From the NCBI GenBank assembly GCA_030827165.1, contig JAURFB010000006.1, positions 1-54,300 of the forward strand: DNA of 54,300 nt. Direction: 5' to 3'. Within the stretch, counting starts at the first letter, position 1, and every line of letters starts with the position of its first letter. Origin of the DNA: Marivivens sp. Its GTDB lineage: Bacteria > Pseudomonadota > Alphaproteobacteria > Rhodobacterales > Rhodobacteraceae. The position numbers and the translations under genes were made by a program. Below the pieces are notes generated by a model, which ran no database searches, was not told where the DNA came from, and was given only the letters and a program-made list of their open reading frames with translations. Of this stretch, positions 35,386 through 45,875 are shown one piece after another.

Positions 35386-36594
35386 ATGTCAGGATCATTC
35401 GGACTAGCCGCTTATCTGGCCCTGACATCATTTTCGGAAAAGCCTGCCCTTCCTGGCCAGTGGAACGAAAGGCCGGGCGGACCTGTTATCTGGATCTGGT
35501 GCAATTCCGCCGACGATCTGGCCGTCGCTCGAACCGTCTCGGGCCAGTTCAGGGCAGAAGACGAAGAGGCAACCTTTCTGGTCACCTTCCCGTCGACCGA
35601 GGGCCTCGAACCCGCCAGCAACGAAATTTTCCTAAGCCTGCCAAAGCCTGGGCGGCTTTTGCTGCGCTCTTTTCTGGATCACTGGATGCCGGACGTCCTA
35701 TTGTGGGTGCGGGGCGGGCTCGACCCGCTGGCTTTGATTGAGACCGACACATTGGGCATCGAGCGTATCTTGATCGACGCGCGGGCCGAGGCGATCAGGC
35801 CCGTCAGGGGCGGTTGGATCCCGCGCCTGATCCGGCCGCTTGTCGCAAGGCTTGATCGCATCTTTGCCGCCGACGAAGCCGCCAGGAAGGCGGTGATCCG
35901 CGCGACCTATCCTGTGGATCGGGTCGACGTTCTGGGGCCGTTTCAGGATGCGGTGTCGATTCTGCCCTATAGCGAAGTCGCGAGAGCCAAACTTTCGGCG
36001 GCTCTGGCGACCCGTCCGGTTTGGTGCGCGCTTGATGTCTCATTGGACAAAGCGCCGCTGATTGCCGCCGCACTTCGGAAAGTCAGCCGCCGCGCGCATA
36101 GGTTGGTTCTACTTCTCGCGCCGGATGCCGAGACCGACGCGATCCAGTTGGGCCAAAGATTAAGGGAGGCCGGTTTCGATACGCTTCTTCAGGGCGAGGG
36201 TAATGAGCCGACCAATGCGACCCAGATTCTTGTCGCTCGCAGCGCCGATGAACCGGGGCTCTGGGTTCGATTGTCGCCTGTGACCTTCCTTTGCGGGACG
36301 ATGGACAACGGCCCTTCCCGCCATCCTTTCGAGATCGCATCGCTAGGCTCCGCCCTCATCCATGGTCCAAGGACAGACGCTTATGCGGACTCGTTTGAGC
36401 AACTCACCTCTGCGGGCGCTTCGATGCAGATCAAGAGTGGCGATGCGCTGGCCGCTGCACTTGACGAGTTGCTTGCCCCCGACCGGTCTGCTGGTATCAC
36501 CGTGGCCGCCTGGGATGTGACATCCAGGAGCGCGGCGGTGACAAACCGGGTGACCGAAACCCTACGCAGGGCACTTGAAAAGGCAGGGTATTAG
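35386..36594 (+). CDS. Divergent WaaA/Kdo-transferase-like glycosyltransferase
   Basis: The 402-residue protein sits where waaA normally lies, between DUF4170 and lpxK, and shows GT-B landmarks: an N-terminal [46 protein letters not shown] and a C-terminal [28 protein letters not shown]. In typical WaaA the first region reads IWIHAASVGE, with a catalytic Glu, and a later ESELWPN motif is present. Here the positions read WCNSADD and RGGLDPLAL, so both are altered. Either activity has changed or another waaA exists. The start ATG 35386 has a strong AGGAGGG site. Confidence 0.8.
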   Translation: MSGSFGLAAYLALTSFSEKPALPGQWNERPGGPVIWIWCNSADDLAVARTVSGQFRAEDEEATFLVTFPSTEGLEPASNEIFLSLPKPGRLLLRSFLDHWMPDVLLWVRGGLDPLALIETDTLGIERILIDARAEAIRPVRGGWIPRLIRPLVARLDRIFAADEAARKAVIRATYPVDRVDVLGPFQDAVSILPYSEVARAKLSAALATRPVWCALDVSLDKAPLIAAALRKVSRRAHRLVLLLAPDAETDAIQLGQRLREAGFDTLLQGEGNEPTNATQILVARSADEPGLWVRLSPVTFLCGTMDNGPSRHPFEIASLGSALIHGPRTDAYADSFEQLTSAGASMQIKSGDALAAALDELLAPDRSAGITVAAWDVTSRSAAVTNRVTETLRRALEKAGY

Positions 36595-36595
36595 G

Positions 36596-37591
36596 ATGGC
36601 GGCGCCGCGTTTCTGGTTTACATCGCCAGACAGGCGAGCAGTCGCCGCGCGGTTGCTGGCGCCGCTCGGCTGGGTCTATGGCGCGGCAACGGCACGCCGC
36701 CTGCGAACCGGCAAGCCCTGGAAGGCTCCGGTTCCGGTGATCTGCGTTGGCAACATCAACGTGGGCGGCACCGGCAAGACGCCGACCGTCATCGCCCTCG
36801 CGCAAAGACTTGCTGCCAATGGCCTATGCCCCCATGTCGTCACGCGGGGCTATGGTGGTTCGCTTGCGGGGCCGGTGCGGGTCGAGGAGCGCGGCCACTC
36901 GGCCGAACAGACCGGCGACGAACCGCTCCTCCTTGCAGCCTTTGCGCCCACTTGGGTTGCACGCGACAGGGCGGCGGGGGTCAGGGCAGCGGCGCGGGCC
37001 GGGGCGGACGTGATCTTGCTTGACGACGGGTTTCAAAATCCCTCCGTCGCCAAAGACCTCTCGCTTGTTGTCGTCGACGCGCGGCGCGGCTTTGGCAACG
37101 GGCGCGTCTTGCCGGCTGGCCCTTTGCGGGAACCTGCCGCAAGCGGCCTCAATCGAGCCGACCTCGTTCTATCCATCGGCAGCGATCAGGACCAGGCCAC
37201 CTTTGCACGAACGCTCAATTTCGACGGCCCCCATCTGCGTGGCCAGTTGGTTCCACTGCCAACGGGGATGCCCTGGCAGGGAATGCGCGTTCTGGCCTTC
37301 GCAGGGATCGGCAACCCCGAAAAATTCTTTACCACGCTTCGCACCTTGGGGGCCGAGGTGATCCGTGGCGAGGCGCTTGAGGATCACCAACCCCTGACCG
37401 AGCCCTTGATGAAAAGGCTCGAGGTCGAAGCCCTGGCGCGCGGCGCGCAGCTTGTGACCACGGAAAAGGATGCCGTGCGCCTGCCCGACGGTTTCCGCCC
37501 GAAGGTTCTGACCCTACCTGTCCGGCTTGATCTGGAGGATTGGGGGCCGCTCGACGCGGCGCTTGCGCGGATTGGGCTTAGCCCCCGATAA
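36596..37591 (+). CDS. lpxK: Tetraacyldisaccharide 4'-kinase LpxK
   Basis: The 331-residue kinase has Walker A in [20 protein letters not shown], a VVTRGYGG segment, [31 protein letters not shown] (with catalytic DDGFQ) and [14 protein letters not shown], followed by DHQPLTE. It phosphorylates the lipid A precursor at the inner membrane. ATG 36596 lies two bases after the previous stop; the seven extra residues of the longer frame would overlap it. It closes the pmbA-cysQ-DUF4170-waaA-lpxK run and overlaps the converging CoA-transferase gene by 14 bases. Confidence 0.93.
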   Translation: MAAPRFWFTSPDRRAVAARLLAPLGWVYGAATARRLRTGKPWKAPVPVICVGNINVGGTGKTPTVIALAQRLAANGLCPHVVTRGYGGSLAGPVRVEERGHSAEQTGDEPLLLAAFAPTWVARDRAAGVRAAARAGADVILLDDGFQNPSVAKDLSLVVVDARRGFGNGRVLPAGPLREPAASGLNRADLVLSIGSDQDQATFARTLNFDGPHLRGQLVPLPTGMPWQGMRVLAFAGIGNPEKFFTTLRTLGAEVIRGEALEDHQPLTEPLMKRLEVEALARGAQLVTTEKDAVRLPDGFRPKVLTLPVRLDLEDWGPLDAALARIGLSPR

Positions 37592-38702
37592 TCTCTTGAT
37601 CCTGCCCGAGCCTTGGGGAGGGCCGATCCAGCGCCAGTTCGGCATCCGAGAACACGATAGGTGTCCGAACGGAGGGGATTCCGTTCAGTTCGACCTTCAT
37701 GCCACGCGCAACGATCTGCGGATCGGCAAAGGCCTCGCCCAGATCGTTGATCGGGCCGGCGGGAATCCCTTCGCGCTCGCAGGCACCCAGAAGATCAGCC
37801 TTGGTCCAGCCCACGGTCAGCGCCATCAGTTTTGCGACGATCTCGTCGCGGTGGGCGAGGCGGTTTGCATTGGTCGCGTATCTGCGATCGACCCCAAGTT
37901 CGGGTTGGCCGAGCACGGCACAAAGCTTGCGATACTGGCTGTCGTTGCCCGAGGCGATGATGATGTAGCCGTCGGAACAATCGAAAACCTGATAGGGCAC
38001 GATATTGGGATGGGCGTTGCCCATCCGGTTCGGCGCCTTGCCCGAGGCGAGAAAGTTCATCGCCTGGTTGGCCATCGTCGCCAGCGCCACATCGAAAAGC
38101 GCCATGTCGACCATCTGGCCCTTGCCGGTCTTTTCCCGCTGATGCAACGCGGCGAGGATGCCGGTCGAGGCATAGATACCGGTATAGATATCGGTGACAG
38201 CAACGCCGACCTTCTGCGGTTGGGTCGAAGGCTCGCCGGTGACGGACATCAGACCCGACATCCCCTGCACGATATAGTCATAGCCTGCGCGGGCGGCATA
38301 GGGGCCGGTCTGACCAAAGCCGGTGATCGAGCAATAGATGAGGCGCGGATAGCGGGCGTGCAGGCTTTCAAAATCGAGACCAAAGCGGGCAAGCCCACCG
38401 ACCTTGAAATTCTCGATCACGATATCGGCGTCAGCCAAGAGGCGATGCACGGCGGCAAGGCCCTCTTCGGTGCGGAAATCGACCGTTACAGATTTCTTGC
38501 CACGATTGCAGCAATGGAAATAGGCGGCGGTCTTTTCTCCCTCGTTGTCGATAAACGGCGGGCCCCATTTGCGGGTGTCGTCGCCCTCGGCGCTTTCAAC
38601 CTTGATCACCTCGGCGCCGAGGTCGGCCAAGATCTGGCCAGCCCAGGGGCCAGCCAGTATCCGCGCCAATTCGACGACTTTTAGCCCGGCTAGAGGGGTC
38701 AT
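37578..38702 (-). CDS. CaiB/BaiF-family (class III) CoA-transferase
   Basis: The 374-residue protein has the class III pattern: [34 protein letters not shown] at the N-terminus, [35 protein letters not shown], and [20 protein letters not shown] with the catalytic Asp (VDMALFD). It moves CoA between carboxylic acids or dicarboxylates. The acceptor cannot be predicted. It is followed upstream by dsbA and dciA on the same strand with almost no gap (stop 38703), so it may be part of the same transcript. Confidence 0.9.
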   Translation of the reverse strand: MTPLAGLKVVELARILAGPWAGQILADLGAEVIKVESAEGDDTRKWGPPFIDNEGEKTAAYFHCCNRGKKSVTVDFRTEEGLAAVHRLLADADIVIENFKVGGLARFGLDFESLHARYPRLIYCSITGFGQTGPYAARAGYDYIVQGMSGLMSVTGEPSTQPQKVGVAVTDIYTGIYASTGILAALHQREKTGKGQMVDMALFDVALATMANQAMNFLASGKAPNRMGNAHPNIVPYQVFDCSDGYIIIASGNDSQYRKLCAVLGQPELGVDRRYATNANRLAHRDEIVAKLMALTVGWTKADLLGACEREGIPAGPINDLGEAFADPQIVARGMKVELNGIPSVRTPIVFSDAELALDRPSPRLGQDQEIIGG

Positions 38703-39341
38703 TTACTTGGCAAGCTCCGCATCAAGAATCGCTGCGAAGTCCTCATAGGCCATGTTGGTGTATTTGGCACCGTTGATCAGGAAGGACGGGGTTGACGTGA
38801 TCTCATCGCGTTCGGCGTTCTTGGTGTACCAGTCGACAAGGCCCTGGGCATAGGCGGCGTCGGTCGTGCAGGCTTCGATGGCGGCGTCGTCAAGGCCAGC
38901 GACCTTGCCCATGGTCTTGAGATTCGACGCGATCGTTGCCGGATCGCCGCCTTCCAGCCAATCGCGCTGCTGTTCGTAGAGCATCTCGGTCAACCCAAAG
39001 AACCGGTCGGTATTGTTGCCGCAGCGCGCAATCATCGCAGCCCAGAGGCCGAACCGATCGAAATAAACGTCGCGATAGACAAATTTGATGAGGCCCGTAT
39101 CGATATAGTTGGCCTTGATCGAGACAAACTGGTTTTGGGCGAATGCCGCACAGTGCGGGCAGGTGAACGAGGCGTATTCGATCACTTCGACCTTGGAGTC
39201 GGGATTGCCGAGGACCATTTCGAAGACGCCTGCGGCCTCCCCGGCAGGCGTTGCTTCCTGTGCAATTGCAGGAAATCCGCTGAGCCCGACGCCAAAGGTC
39301 AGGGCGGCAGAGGCAAGAAGAAGGCTGCGTCGGTTCATCAT
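38703..39341 (-). CDS. DsbA-family thiol:disulfide protein
   Basis: The 212-residue exported protein has a thioredoxin-like domain with the CPHC active site in EYASFTCPHCAAFA and the cis-Pro loop STPSFLINGAKYTN. The signal is MMNRRSLLLASAALTFGVGLSG. Its NRRSLLL resembles a twin-arginine signal and it could be Tat-exported, which is unusual for DsbA. It probably catalyses or shuffles disulfides in the periplasm. Two adjacent start codons (39341 and 39338) exist; ATG 39341 overlaps the dciA stop by four bases. Confidence 0.87.
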   Translation of the reverse strand: MMNRRSLLLASAALTFGVGLSGFPAIAQEATPAGEAAGVFEMVLGNPDSKVEVIEYASFTCPHCAAFAQNQFVSIKANYIDTGLIKFVYRDVYFDRFGLWAAMIARCGNNTDRFFGLTEMLYEQQRDWLEGGDPATIASNLKTMGKVAGLDDAAIEACTTDAAYAQGLVDWYTKNAERDEITSTPSFLINGAKYTNMAYEDFAAILDAELAK

Positions 39342-39865
39342 CGCGTGTCTTTCCCATTTCGTGATTTGTTAAGAACTTTGGCGCCCAACGTCTGAAGCGC
39401 AAGGCGCAAATCGTCGTTTTCGATATCTTTCGACATGCCCGCGGCATTTGCCAGTGTCTCGGGATCGGGATCGGGGCCTTGGGCCTTGGGTGCGGGGCGA
39501 AAAACAGCCTGCCCTTCGGCAAAACCTGTCGGTGCCGTCTGGGTGATACGAACCCGCGCGATGGCACGATAGCCGTAGCAGGCATTCACCCGCTCGCAGA
39601 TATGTTCTTTCTGCATCTCGATCATCGGCGCCTGTGGCCCCGTGGTCAGGATCGTCAGCGTCGCACCCATTCCGCCCTTGCCATAGCTGACCTCGACGGG
39701 GCGCGTCACATCGGCGATCGCATCGCCAACCACCTCGGACCAATGCGTCAGAAGCCGGCTCACCGCAAAGCCGCGCGATTCCGAAGCCTCGCGGATGCGG
39801 GTCTGCATCAGGCTCGAAGCACGCGAGAATCCGTGCGTTGTTCCGTTATGGCGTGGCTCTTTCAT
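39338..39865 (-). CDS. DciA/DUF721 family protein
   Basis: The 175-residue protein has the DUF721 core: VSRLLTHWSEVVGDAIADVTRPVEVSYG and LTILTTGPQAPMIEMQKEHICERVNACYGYRAIARVRITQ. DUF721 includes DciA, the ancestral loader of the DnaB helicase in bacteria lacking DnaC, which fits an alphaproteobacterium. A low-complexity C-terminal extension follows. It overlaps dsbA by four bases; the two are regularly adjacent in Rhodobacteraceae and lie divergent from mutY. Confidence 0.85.
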   Translation of the reverse strand: MKEPRHNGTTHGFSRASSLMQTRIREASESRGFAVSRLLTHWSEVVGDAIADVTRPVEVSYGKGGMGATLTILTTGPQAPMIEMQKEHICERVNACYGYRAIARVRITQTAPTGFAEGQAVFRPAPKAQGPDPDPETLANAAGMSKDIENDDLRLALQTLGAKVLNKSRNGKDTR

Positions 39866-39932
39866 CGTCAGGGGCTATTCTAGAGGAGCCGGCGCCACGC
39901 GCCAGAGAAACCGAAGACCGAGGCCATAAACA

Positions 39933-41012
39933 TTGCGTGACGCGGATTTGAGCCTGATCTTGCTCGACTGGTATGATCGCAATGCCCGTGATCTGCCTTG
40001 GCGGGTTCCGCCCGATTTGTCGCGCAACGGGATCAGGCCCGATCCCTATCGGGTCTGGCTGTCGGAAGTGATGCTTCAGCAAACGACCGTGGCCGCCGTG
40101 AAATCCTATTTCGAACGGTTCACGCGGCTTTGGCCGAACGTCAACGAACTTGCCCGGGCCGAAGACGCGGCGGTGATGGCCGAATGGGCGGGGCTTGGCT
40201 ATTACGCTCGCGCGCGGAACCTTTTGAAGTGTGCGCGGGTGGTTTCCGGGGATCTGGGCGGCGTTTTCCCTTCGACCGCCGAAGGCCTGCGCCAGCTTCC
40301 GGGGATCGGCCCATATACCGCCGCTGCCATCGCCGCCATTGCCTTCGGCGCACGAGAGACGGTGGTGGATGGCAATGTCGAGCGGGTCATGGCGCGGCTT
40401 TTCGACGAGCATACGCCCCTGCCCAAGGCCAAGCCGATTCTGACAACCCATGCCGCCAGCCTGACTCCGCCCAAGAGGACGGGTGATTACGCGCAGGCGG
40501 TGATGGACCTTGGCGCGACGATCTGCACACCACGCAGCCCGTCTTGCGGCATCTGCCCATGGCGTGATCCCTGTCTTGCGCGGCAACGGGGAACGGCGGC
40601 GATTCTGCCCGGAAAAGAGCCCAAGAAGGCCAAACCGGTCCGTTTCGGCTTTGCCTATGTCGGCCGCAGGGGCGACGGAGCGTGGCTCCTCGAGACACGG
40701 CCCGAGCGCGGGCTACTTGGCGGGATGCTGGGTTGGCCCGGTTCCGATTGGACCGACGAGCCGGATCATGACCCGCCCGCCGAAGCCGACTGGCGCGTGG
40801 TTGGCGGCGAAGCGCGGCATACTTTCACGCACTTTCACCTGCGCCTTCAAATCCTGACCGCCGAGCTTGAGGTATCGGTCTCTCCGGCCGCGGGCCATTT
40901 CATTGCCGCAAGGGATTTCCGCCCATCGGCCCTGCCGACTGTGATGCGCAAAGTCTTTGATCTTGCGGCGCCGTCATTTCCGCCGATTGAGAAGCCCGCG
41001 GCAAAGCGCTAG
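39933..41012 (+). CDS. mutY: A/G-specific adenine glycosylase MutY
   Basis: The 359-residue protein has the HhH-GPD fold: WLSEVMLQQTTVAAVKSYFERF with the catalytic Glu, LRQLPGIGPYTAAAIAAIAFG, and VDGNVERVMARLF with the Asp. The [4Fe-4S] cluster loop is C-x6-C-x2-C-x5-C (CTPRSPSCGICPWRDPC), and the C-terminal NUDIX-like part holds HTFTHFHLRLQ. It removes adenine opposite 8-oxoG. The start is TTG 39933, as a stop codon lies four codons upstream. Confidence 0.94.
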   Translation: MRDADLSLILLDWYDRNARDLPWRVPPDLSRNGIRPDPYRVWLSEVMLQQTTVAAVKSYFERFTRLWPNVNELARAEDAAVMAEWAGLGYYARARNLLKCARVVSGDLGGVFPSTAEGLRQLPGIGPYTAAAIAAIAFGARETVVDGNVERVMARLFDEHTPLPKAKPILTTHAASLTPPKRTGDYAQAVMDLGATICTPRSPSCGICPWRDPCLARQRGTAAILPGKEPKKAKPVRFGFAYVGRRGDGAWLLETRPERGLLGGMLGWPGSDWTDEPDHDPPAEADWRVVGGEARHTFTHFHLRLQILTAELEVSVSPAAGHFIAARDFRPSALPTVMRKVFDLAAPSFPPIEKPAAKR

Positions 41013-41038
41013 ATTCGCCCCAAGCCGGAGCACCTTTC

Positions 41039-42169
41039 ATGCCAAACCCGTCCGCTGCCGCCCTCGCCAAGGCCCTTCCCTTCTGGATCTCGCTCCTGTT
41101 CCTGCCGCTCGTCTGGTGGGTCAGTCGCACTGGCGGCTGGGCGATCCTGAGCCTGCCCGCGGGAGCGATGGCGCTTTTCATCGTGATCGACGCCGTGGCC
41201 GGAACGACGCAGGAGGGCCTCGATCCGGATACGGCCGAAGAAAGCCTGTTCTGGTATCGTCTCATCACCCTGATCTGGGCGCCGCTGCAATTCGTGATGA
41301 TCTTTGGCGCGCTCGTCACGGTCGCGCCATCGAACGATCTGAGCACGTTTGAGAAATGGGGCGTCTTCGTCGGCGTCGGCTTTGTGGCGGGGGCCATCGG
41401 GATCGTCTACGCGCACGAATTGATGCACCAGAAGCCCAAGGGCGAAAGGCTCATGGGCGATCTCTTGATGTGTATGGTGCTTTATGGACATTTCCGCACC
41501 GAGCACCTTCTGGTGCATCACCGCTATGTCGGCACCCCGCGAGATGCGGTGACAGCCCGCTACAACGAGAGCTTCTACCGCTTCTTCCTGCGCGTTCTGC
41601 CCGGCTCGCTGATCTCGGCCTTTCGCGCCGAACGCGCGATGCTGGCCCGTGCGGGCCTTCCCTGGTGGAGCACGCGCAATCCTTTCTGGCGCTACCTTTC
41701 GCTGCAAGGGGCCTTCTTGATCCTCGCCGCGCTGATCGGCGGCTGGATGGGCCTTTGGCTTTTCGTCACCCAGGCTTTTGTGGCGGTCTTCTATCTCGAG
41801 CTCATCAACTACGTCGAACACTATGGCCTGACCCGCAAACATCTGGGCGACGGCAAGTATGAGCACGTCTTGCCGCGGCATAGCTGGAACTCAGACCACA
41901 AGATCTCGAACTGGCTGCTGATCAATCTTCAACGCCACTCGGACCACCACTACAAGCCCGACAGGCGTTTCCCACTGTTGCAGACCTATGGCCCGCAAGA
42001 GGCGCCACAGCTTCCGGCCGGCTATCCGTTCATTGCCGCTCTGGCGCTTGTCCCGCCTCTGTGGCGACGCACGATGAACCCAAAGGTGCGGAAGTGGCGG
42101 GCCATGTATTACCCCGAGATCACGGATTGGGCACCCTACAAGACGGGTGCCAAGCCGATGCCGCGCTAG
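41039..42169 (+). CDS. alkB: AlkB-type integral-membrane alkane 1-monooxygenase
   Basis: The 376-residue membrane protein has the eight-histidine di-iron motifs: HELMHQKPKGERL, HLLVHHRYVGTPRDA and LQRHSDHHYKPDRRFP, plus NYVEHYGLTRK. Hydrophobic segments near residues 13-32, 37-58, 80-100, 112-130, 221-262 and 322-340 fit six membrane spans. It hydroxylates terminal carbons of medium-chain alkanes using rubredoxin electrons. No rubredoxin gene is adjacent. It lies 26 bases after mutY and may be read from the same promoter; the 3' end overlaps the converging glycosyltransferase by four bases. Confidence 0.93.
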   Translation: MPNPSAAALAKALPFWISLLFLPLVWWVSRTGGWAILSLPAGAMALFIVIDAVAGTTQEGLDPDTAEESLFWYRLITLIWAPLQFVMIFGALVTVAPSNDLSTFEKWGVFVGVGFVAGAIGIVYAHELMHQKPKGERLMGDLLMCMVLYGHFRTEHLLVHHRYVGTPRDAVTARYNESFYRFFLRVLPGSLISAFRAERAMLARAGLPWWSTRNPFWRYLSLQGAFLILAALIGGWMGLWLFVTQAFVAVFYLELINYVEHYGLTRKHLGDGKYEHVLPRHSWNSDHKISNWLLINLQRHSDHHYKPDRRFPLLQTYGPQEAPQLPAGYPFIAALALVPPLWRRTMNPKVRKWRAMYYPEITDWAPYKTGAKPMPR

Positions 42170-43410
42170 ACGGCGAGGCTTTCGATCAGATCCACCGCAA
42201 CATCGCAGCCATTCGGCTCTGCACGGATCGCCTGCCCGATCTGTTCGGCCTTCGCCATGACCCTAGGATCGAGGGCCTGCGTGACTGCAACAGTGAGAGC
42301 CTCGCCGGTCAGCCGCTTTTGCGGGATCGGCTTTGGCCCGGCGCCAATCCGGGCGACCATTTCCCCAAAGAACGGTTGATCGCCCATCAGCGGGCAGATG
42401 ATCGTAGGCTTGCCCCAGCGAAGGCTTTCGTGGGTCGTTCCCGAACCGCCATGATGGATGGCGGCGCGCACGCGGGGGAACAGCCAGGGATGCGGCGCCG
42501 ATTTCAGAACAAGGATATCCGGCCCTGCCCCGTCGCCAGAAAGCCCGCCCCAGCCGGTCGCAATAATCCCGCGCTGGCCTGTGGCTTTGAGAGCTTCGAC
42601 CACTGACCTTGTCTGCCGTTCCGGGTCCATTCCCGGCATTGAACCGAAGCCGGCATAGATCGGCGGGGGGCCGGCGTCGAGGAAAGCAGACAGCTCTGCG
42701 GGCGGGTCGAACGGCGCGGGGTCGGCAAAGAAATATCCCGTGGTCCGGTTGCCGGCGGCCCAATCCGCGGGAGGCGGAAACAGGGCCGGGCTGAAGCCAT
42801 GCAGGCGCAGCCCGGCCGCGCCATATCCCCCCAAGGGATCGAGCTTTGCCCCAAGATCCACGCCCGCCTTCTTTGCCCAGGACTTGGCCAGAAGGCCCGT
42901 TCCAAAGCGGGTCGCGCCGAGAAGGAATCGGTGCGACAGACGATTGAGAGCAGGCCCCATGTCGCGGGTGCCAAGAAGGAAGTTCGGGTAGGTGCCCGTC
43001 ACGGCAAATCCGGGCTGGAGAAAAACCGGAACCGCCTTTGCCCCGATTTCCCGCGCCAGATAGGGCGAGAGGAAGCCCTTGGGATGATACAGGATCAAGT
43101 CGGCCCTCTCGGCCAGACCGATCTCCCACATCTCCTGCGTCTGGCGGCGCATCATCTCTTGCATATCCCGATAGGCACGCATCCGCCCCGAAAATCCGCC
43201 AAGCGCGGCTTTCATCTCGGGCGTATTGATCAACGCCTCATAAGAGATCGAAAGACAGTTTGCCCGCAGGCCAGCGGCCTTGATCATCGGTGCGAATTCG
43301 GCGCTGGCCGAGATGGCAACGTCGTGGCCGCGCCGCGTCAGCACGCGCCCAAGCGCCACAAATGGCTGAACGTCGCCGCGCGATCCAAGTGTCTGCAAGA
43401 GGATCTTCAT
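42166..43410 (-). CDS. UGT-type glycosyltransferase (family 28/1-like)
   Basis: The 414-residue GT-B protein starts KILLQTLGSRGDVQPFVALGRVL, typical of macrolide, sterol or rhamnosyl glycosyltransferases. It ends with the sugar-nucleotide-binding region HHGGSGTTHESLRWGKPTIICPLMGDQPFFGE. It should transfer a sugar from a nucleotide donor to a lipid or small hydroxylated molecule. ATG 43410 begins the Rossmann strand; the longer frame runs into the terminator at 43435. It shares its strand with ccrM but is separated from it by that terminator. Confidence 0.88.
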   Translation of the reverse strand: MKILLQTLGSRGDVQPFVALGRVLTRRGHDVAISASAEFAPMIKAAGLRANCLSISYEALINTPEMKAALGGFSGRMRAYRDMQEMMRRQTQEMWEIGLAERADLILYHPKGFLSPYLAREIGAKAVPVFLQPGFAVTGTYPNFLLGTRDMGPALNRLSHRFLLGATRFGTGLLAKSWAKKAGVDLGAKLDPLGGYGAAGLRLHGFSPALFPPPADWAAGNRTTGYFFADPAPFDPPAELSAFLDAGPPPIYAGFGSMPGMDPERQTRSVVEALKATGQRGIIATGWGGLSGDGAGPDILVLKSAPHPWLFPRVRAAIHHGGSGTTHESLRWGKPTIICPLMGDQPFFGEMVARIGAGPKPIPQKRLTGEALTVAVTQALDPRVMAKAEQIGQAIRAEPNGCDVAVDLIESLAV

Positions 43411-43426
43411 GGGCCGAACTGTCCAC

Positions 43427-43453
43427 AAAAAAAACCCCGCCACAAGGGCGGGG
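43427..43453 (-). terminator. Intrinsic terminator after ccrM
   Basis: CCCCGCC (43435-43441) and GGCGGGG (43447-43453) form a seven-base stem with a five-base loop. On the minus strand it is followed by a run of eight T. It lies about 48 bases downstream of the ccrM stop and upstream of the glycosyltransferase start. Confidence 0.88.
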
Positions 43454-43500
43454 TAGTTTGTGCCGTGGATTTGGCCACAGGCACCGGCGGTAAACCTTAC

Positions 43501-44713
<1,213 letters not shown>

Positions 44714-45337
44714 TTATTCTTGATACAATATGTTGTGCACGGGCTTAAACGAACGTCTATGATGTGGGGTCACCCCTAGATTTCGGAGCGCCTCTTTATG
44801 CGCCGGAGAGGGATATCCGGCATTTCTTTCCCAGCCATAGCCCGGATGATGTTGCGCCAAATCCACCATCAGCCGATCCCGGCACACTTTCGCCACAATC
44901 GAGGCCGCGGAAATCGACAATGACCTGGCGTCGCCCTTGACGATCGCCTCGGCAGAAACCGTCAGGCCTCGCGGGATCATGTTGCCGTCGATCAAAAGGT
45001 GATCGGGCGCGAGCGCCAGCCCCGCGACCGCGCGCTCCATCGCCAGATGCGAGGCACGCAGGATGTTGAGGCTGTCGATCTCTTCGACCGAGGCATGGGC
45101 GATCGACACCGTCGCCAAGGCGAAGATCTCGTCATAAAGCGCGGCGCGGCGCTTTTCGGTCAGTTGCTTGCTGTCGGCGAGCCCTTTGGGCACCCGCGCC
45201 TGATCAAGGATCACGGCCGCCGCCGTGACTGGCCCCGCCAGCGGCCCACGCCCAACCTCATCTACGCCTGCAATCAAACGATGCCCCCGCGTGCGGGCCG
45301 CGTCTTCAAAGCTCATATCGGGAAATGTCTTTGCCAT
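44714..45337 (-). CDS. rnhB: Ribonuclease HII
   Basis: The 207-residue protein has the RNase HII catalytic motif [24 protein letters not shown] (Asp-Glu), [30 protein letters not shown] with a third acid, and [24 protein letters not shown], then [31 protein letters not shown]. It cuts the 5' side of ribonucleotides embedded in DNA. Placement directly before ccrM is conserved in Rhodobacteraceae and may tie both to DNA replication. The last codons are unusually AT-rich. Confidence 0.94.
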   Translation of the reverse strand: MAKTFPDMSFEDAARTRGHRLIAGVDEVGRGPLAGPVTAAAVILDQARVPKGLADSKQLTEKRRAALYDEIFALATVSIAHASVEEIDSLNILRASHLAMERAVAGLALAPDHLLIDGNMIPRGLTVSAEAIVKGDARSLSISAASIVAKVCRDRLMVDLAQHHPGYGWERNAGYPSPAHKEALRNLGVTPHHRRSFKPVHNILYQE

Positions 45338-45371
45338 CCCCCCAGTGACCAGAGGCCGCGGCCATCTTCAA

Positions 45372-45480
45372 GAAAAAAGCGGGGGAGGCGAACCCCTCCC
45401 GCAAGGTGGCGCCCCGAAGTGGGGGATTGGGGCGCAACTGCTCGAATCCAACAGGCGACTTGCCCGTGATGTCCAAACAT
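45372..45480 (-). ncRNA. Candidate small RNA with double hairpin and terminator
   Basis: The stretch upstream of rnhB folds on the minus strand into two successive GC hairpins. The first is GCGCCCC/GGGGCGC at 45409-45435; the second spans 45379-45402 (GCGGGAGGGG with its partner CCTCCCCCGC, one bulge). A run of T follows the second hairpin at 45373-45378. No protein-coding gene precedes it on this strand, so the terminator needs a short transcript starting between about 45440 and 45570. The 5' end is not fixed. The alternative is a leader attenuator of rnhB-ccrM. Confidence 0.4.
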
Positions 45481-45590
45481 CGTTCGATCCCGCAAAATCA
45501 GGCAATAACGGCGCGGCGCTATCGACTAGCCAGAGCCGATAACCGAGGTGGTTATTGAATAACGCTCAAGGCTCTGCTCAGGTCGGGATC

Positions 45591-45875
45591 ATGATGAACC
45601 GGATTCTCTCCACCATCCTCGCCCTTGTCCTGTCTGCTTCGGCGGCTTCGGCAAGCTGCTATGTCGACTACAAGGCAAAGCAGGATAATCCCTTGCGTCT
45701 TCACTATGGCGTGGCCGAAATCATTGAGGCTTGCACAATAGAGGACGCCTATGCCCAACTGGCAGTGCGGCTGGCCGACAACGGCTGGACGTTGCTGATT
45801 GTGCTAGAACTCTTTGACGAGCAGGGATTGGCCGAAAGGATTGAGAGTGCCGGTGAATTCTACCTCCGCTACTGA
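45591..45875 (+). CDS. Small secreted protein of unknown function
   Basis: The 94-residue protein has a signal peptide (ILSTILALVLSASAASA-SC) and a mature part of about 75 residues with two Cys (SCYVDYKAK and EACTIEDAYAQLAVRLADNGWTLL). I do not recognise the family. The mature part is predicted periplasmic and could form one disulfide. Its stop overlaps the next gene, a membrane-anchored winged-helix protein, by 29 bases, so the two are translated together, much like a sensor-partner pair. The start is either of two tandem ATGs (45591 or 45594); an earlier in-frame TTG would weaken the signal peptide. Confidence 0.65.
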   Translation: MMNRILSTILALVLSASAASASCYVDYKAKQDNPLRLHYGVAEIIEACTIEDAYAQLAVRLADNGWTLLIVLELFDEQGLAERIESAGEFYLRY

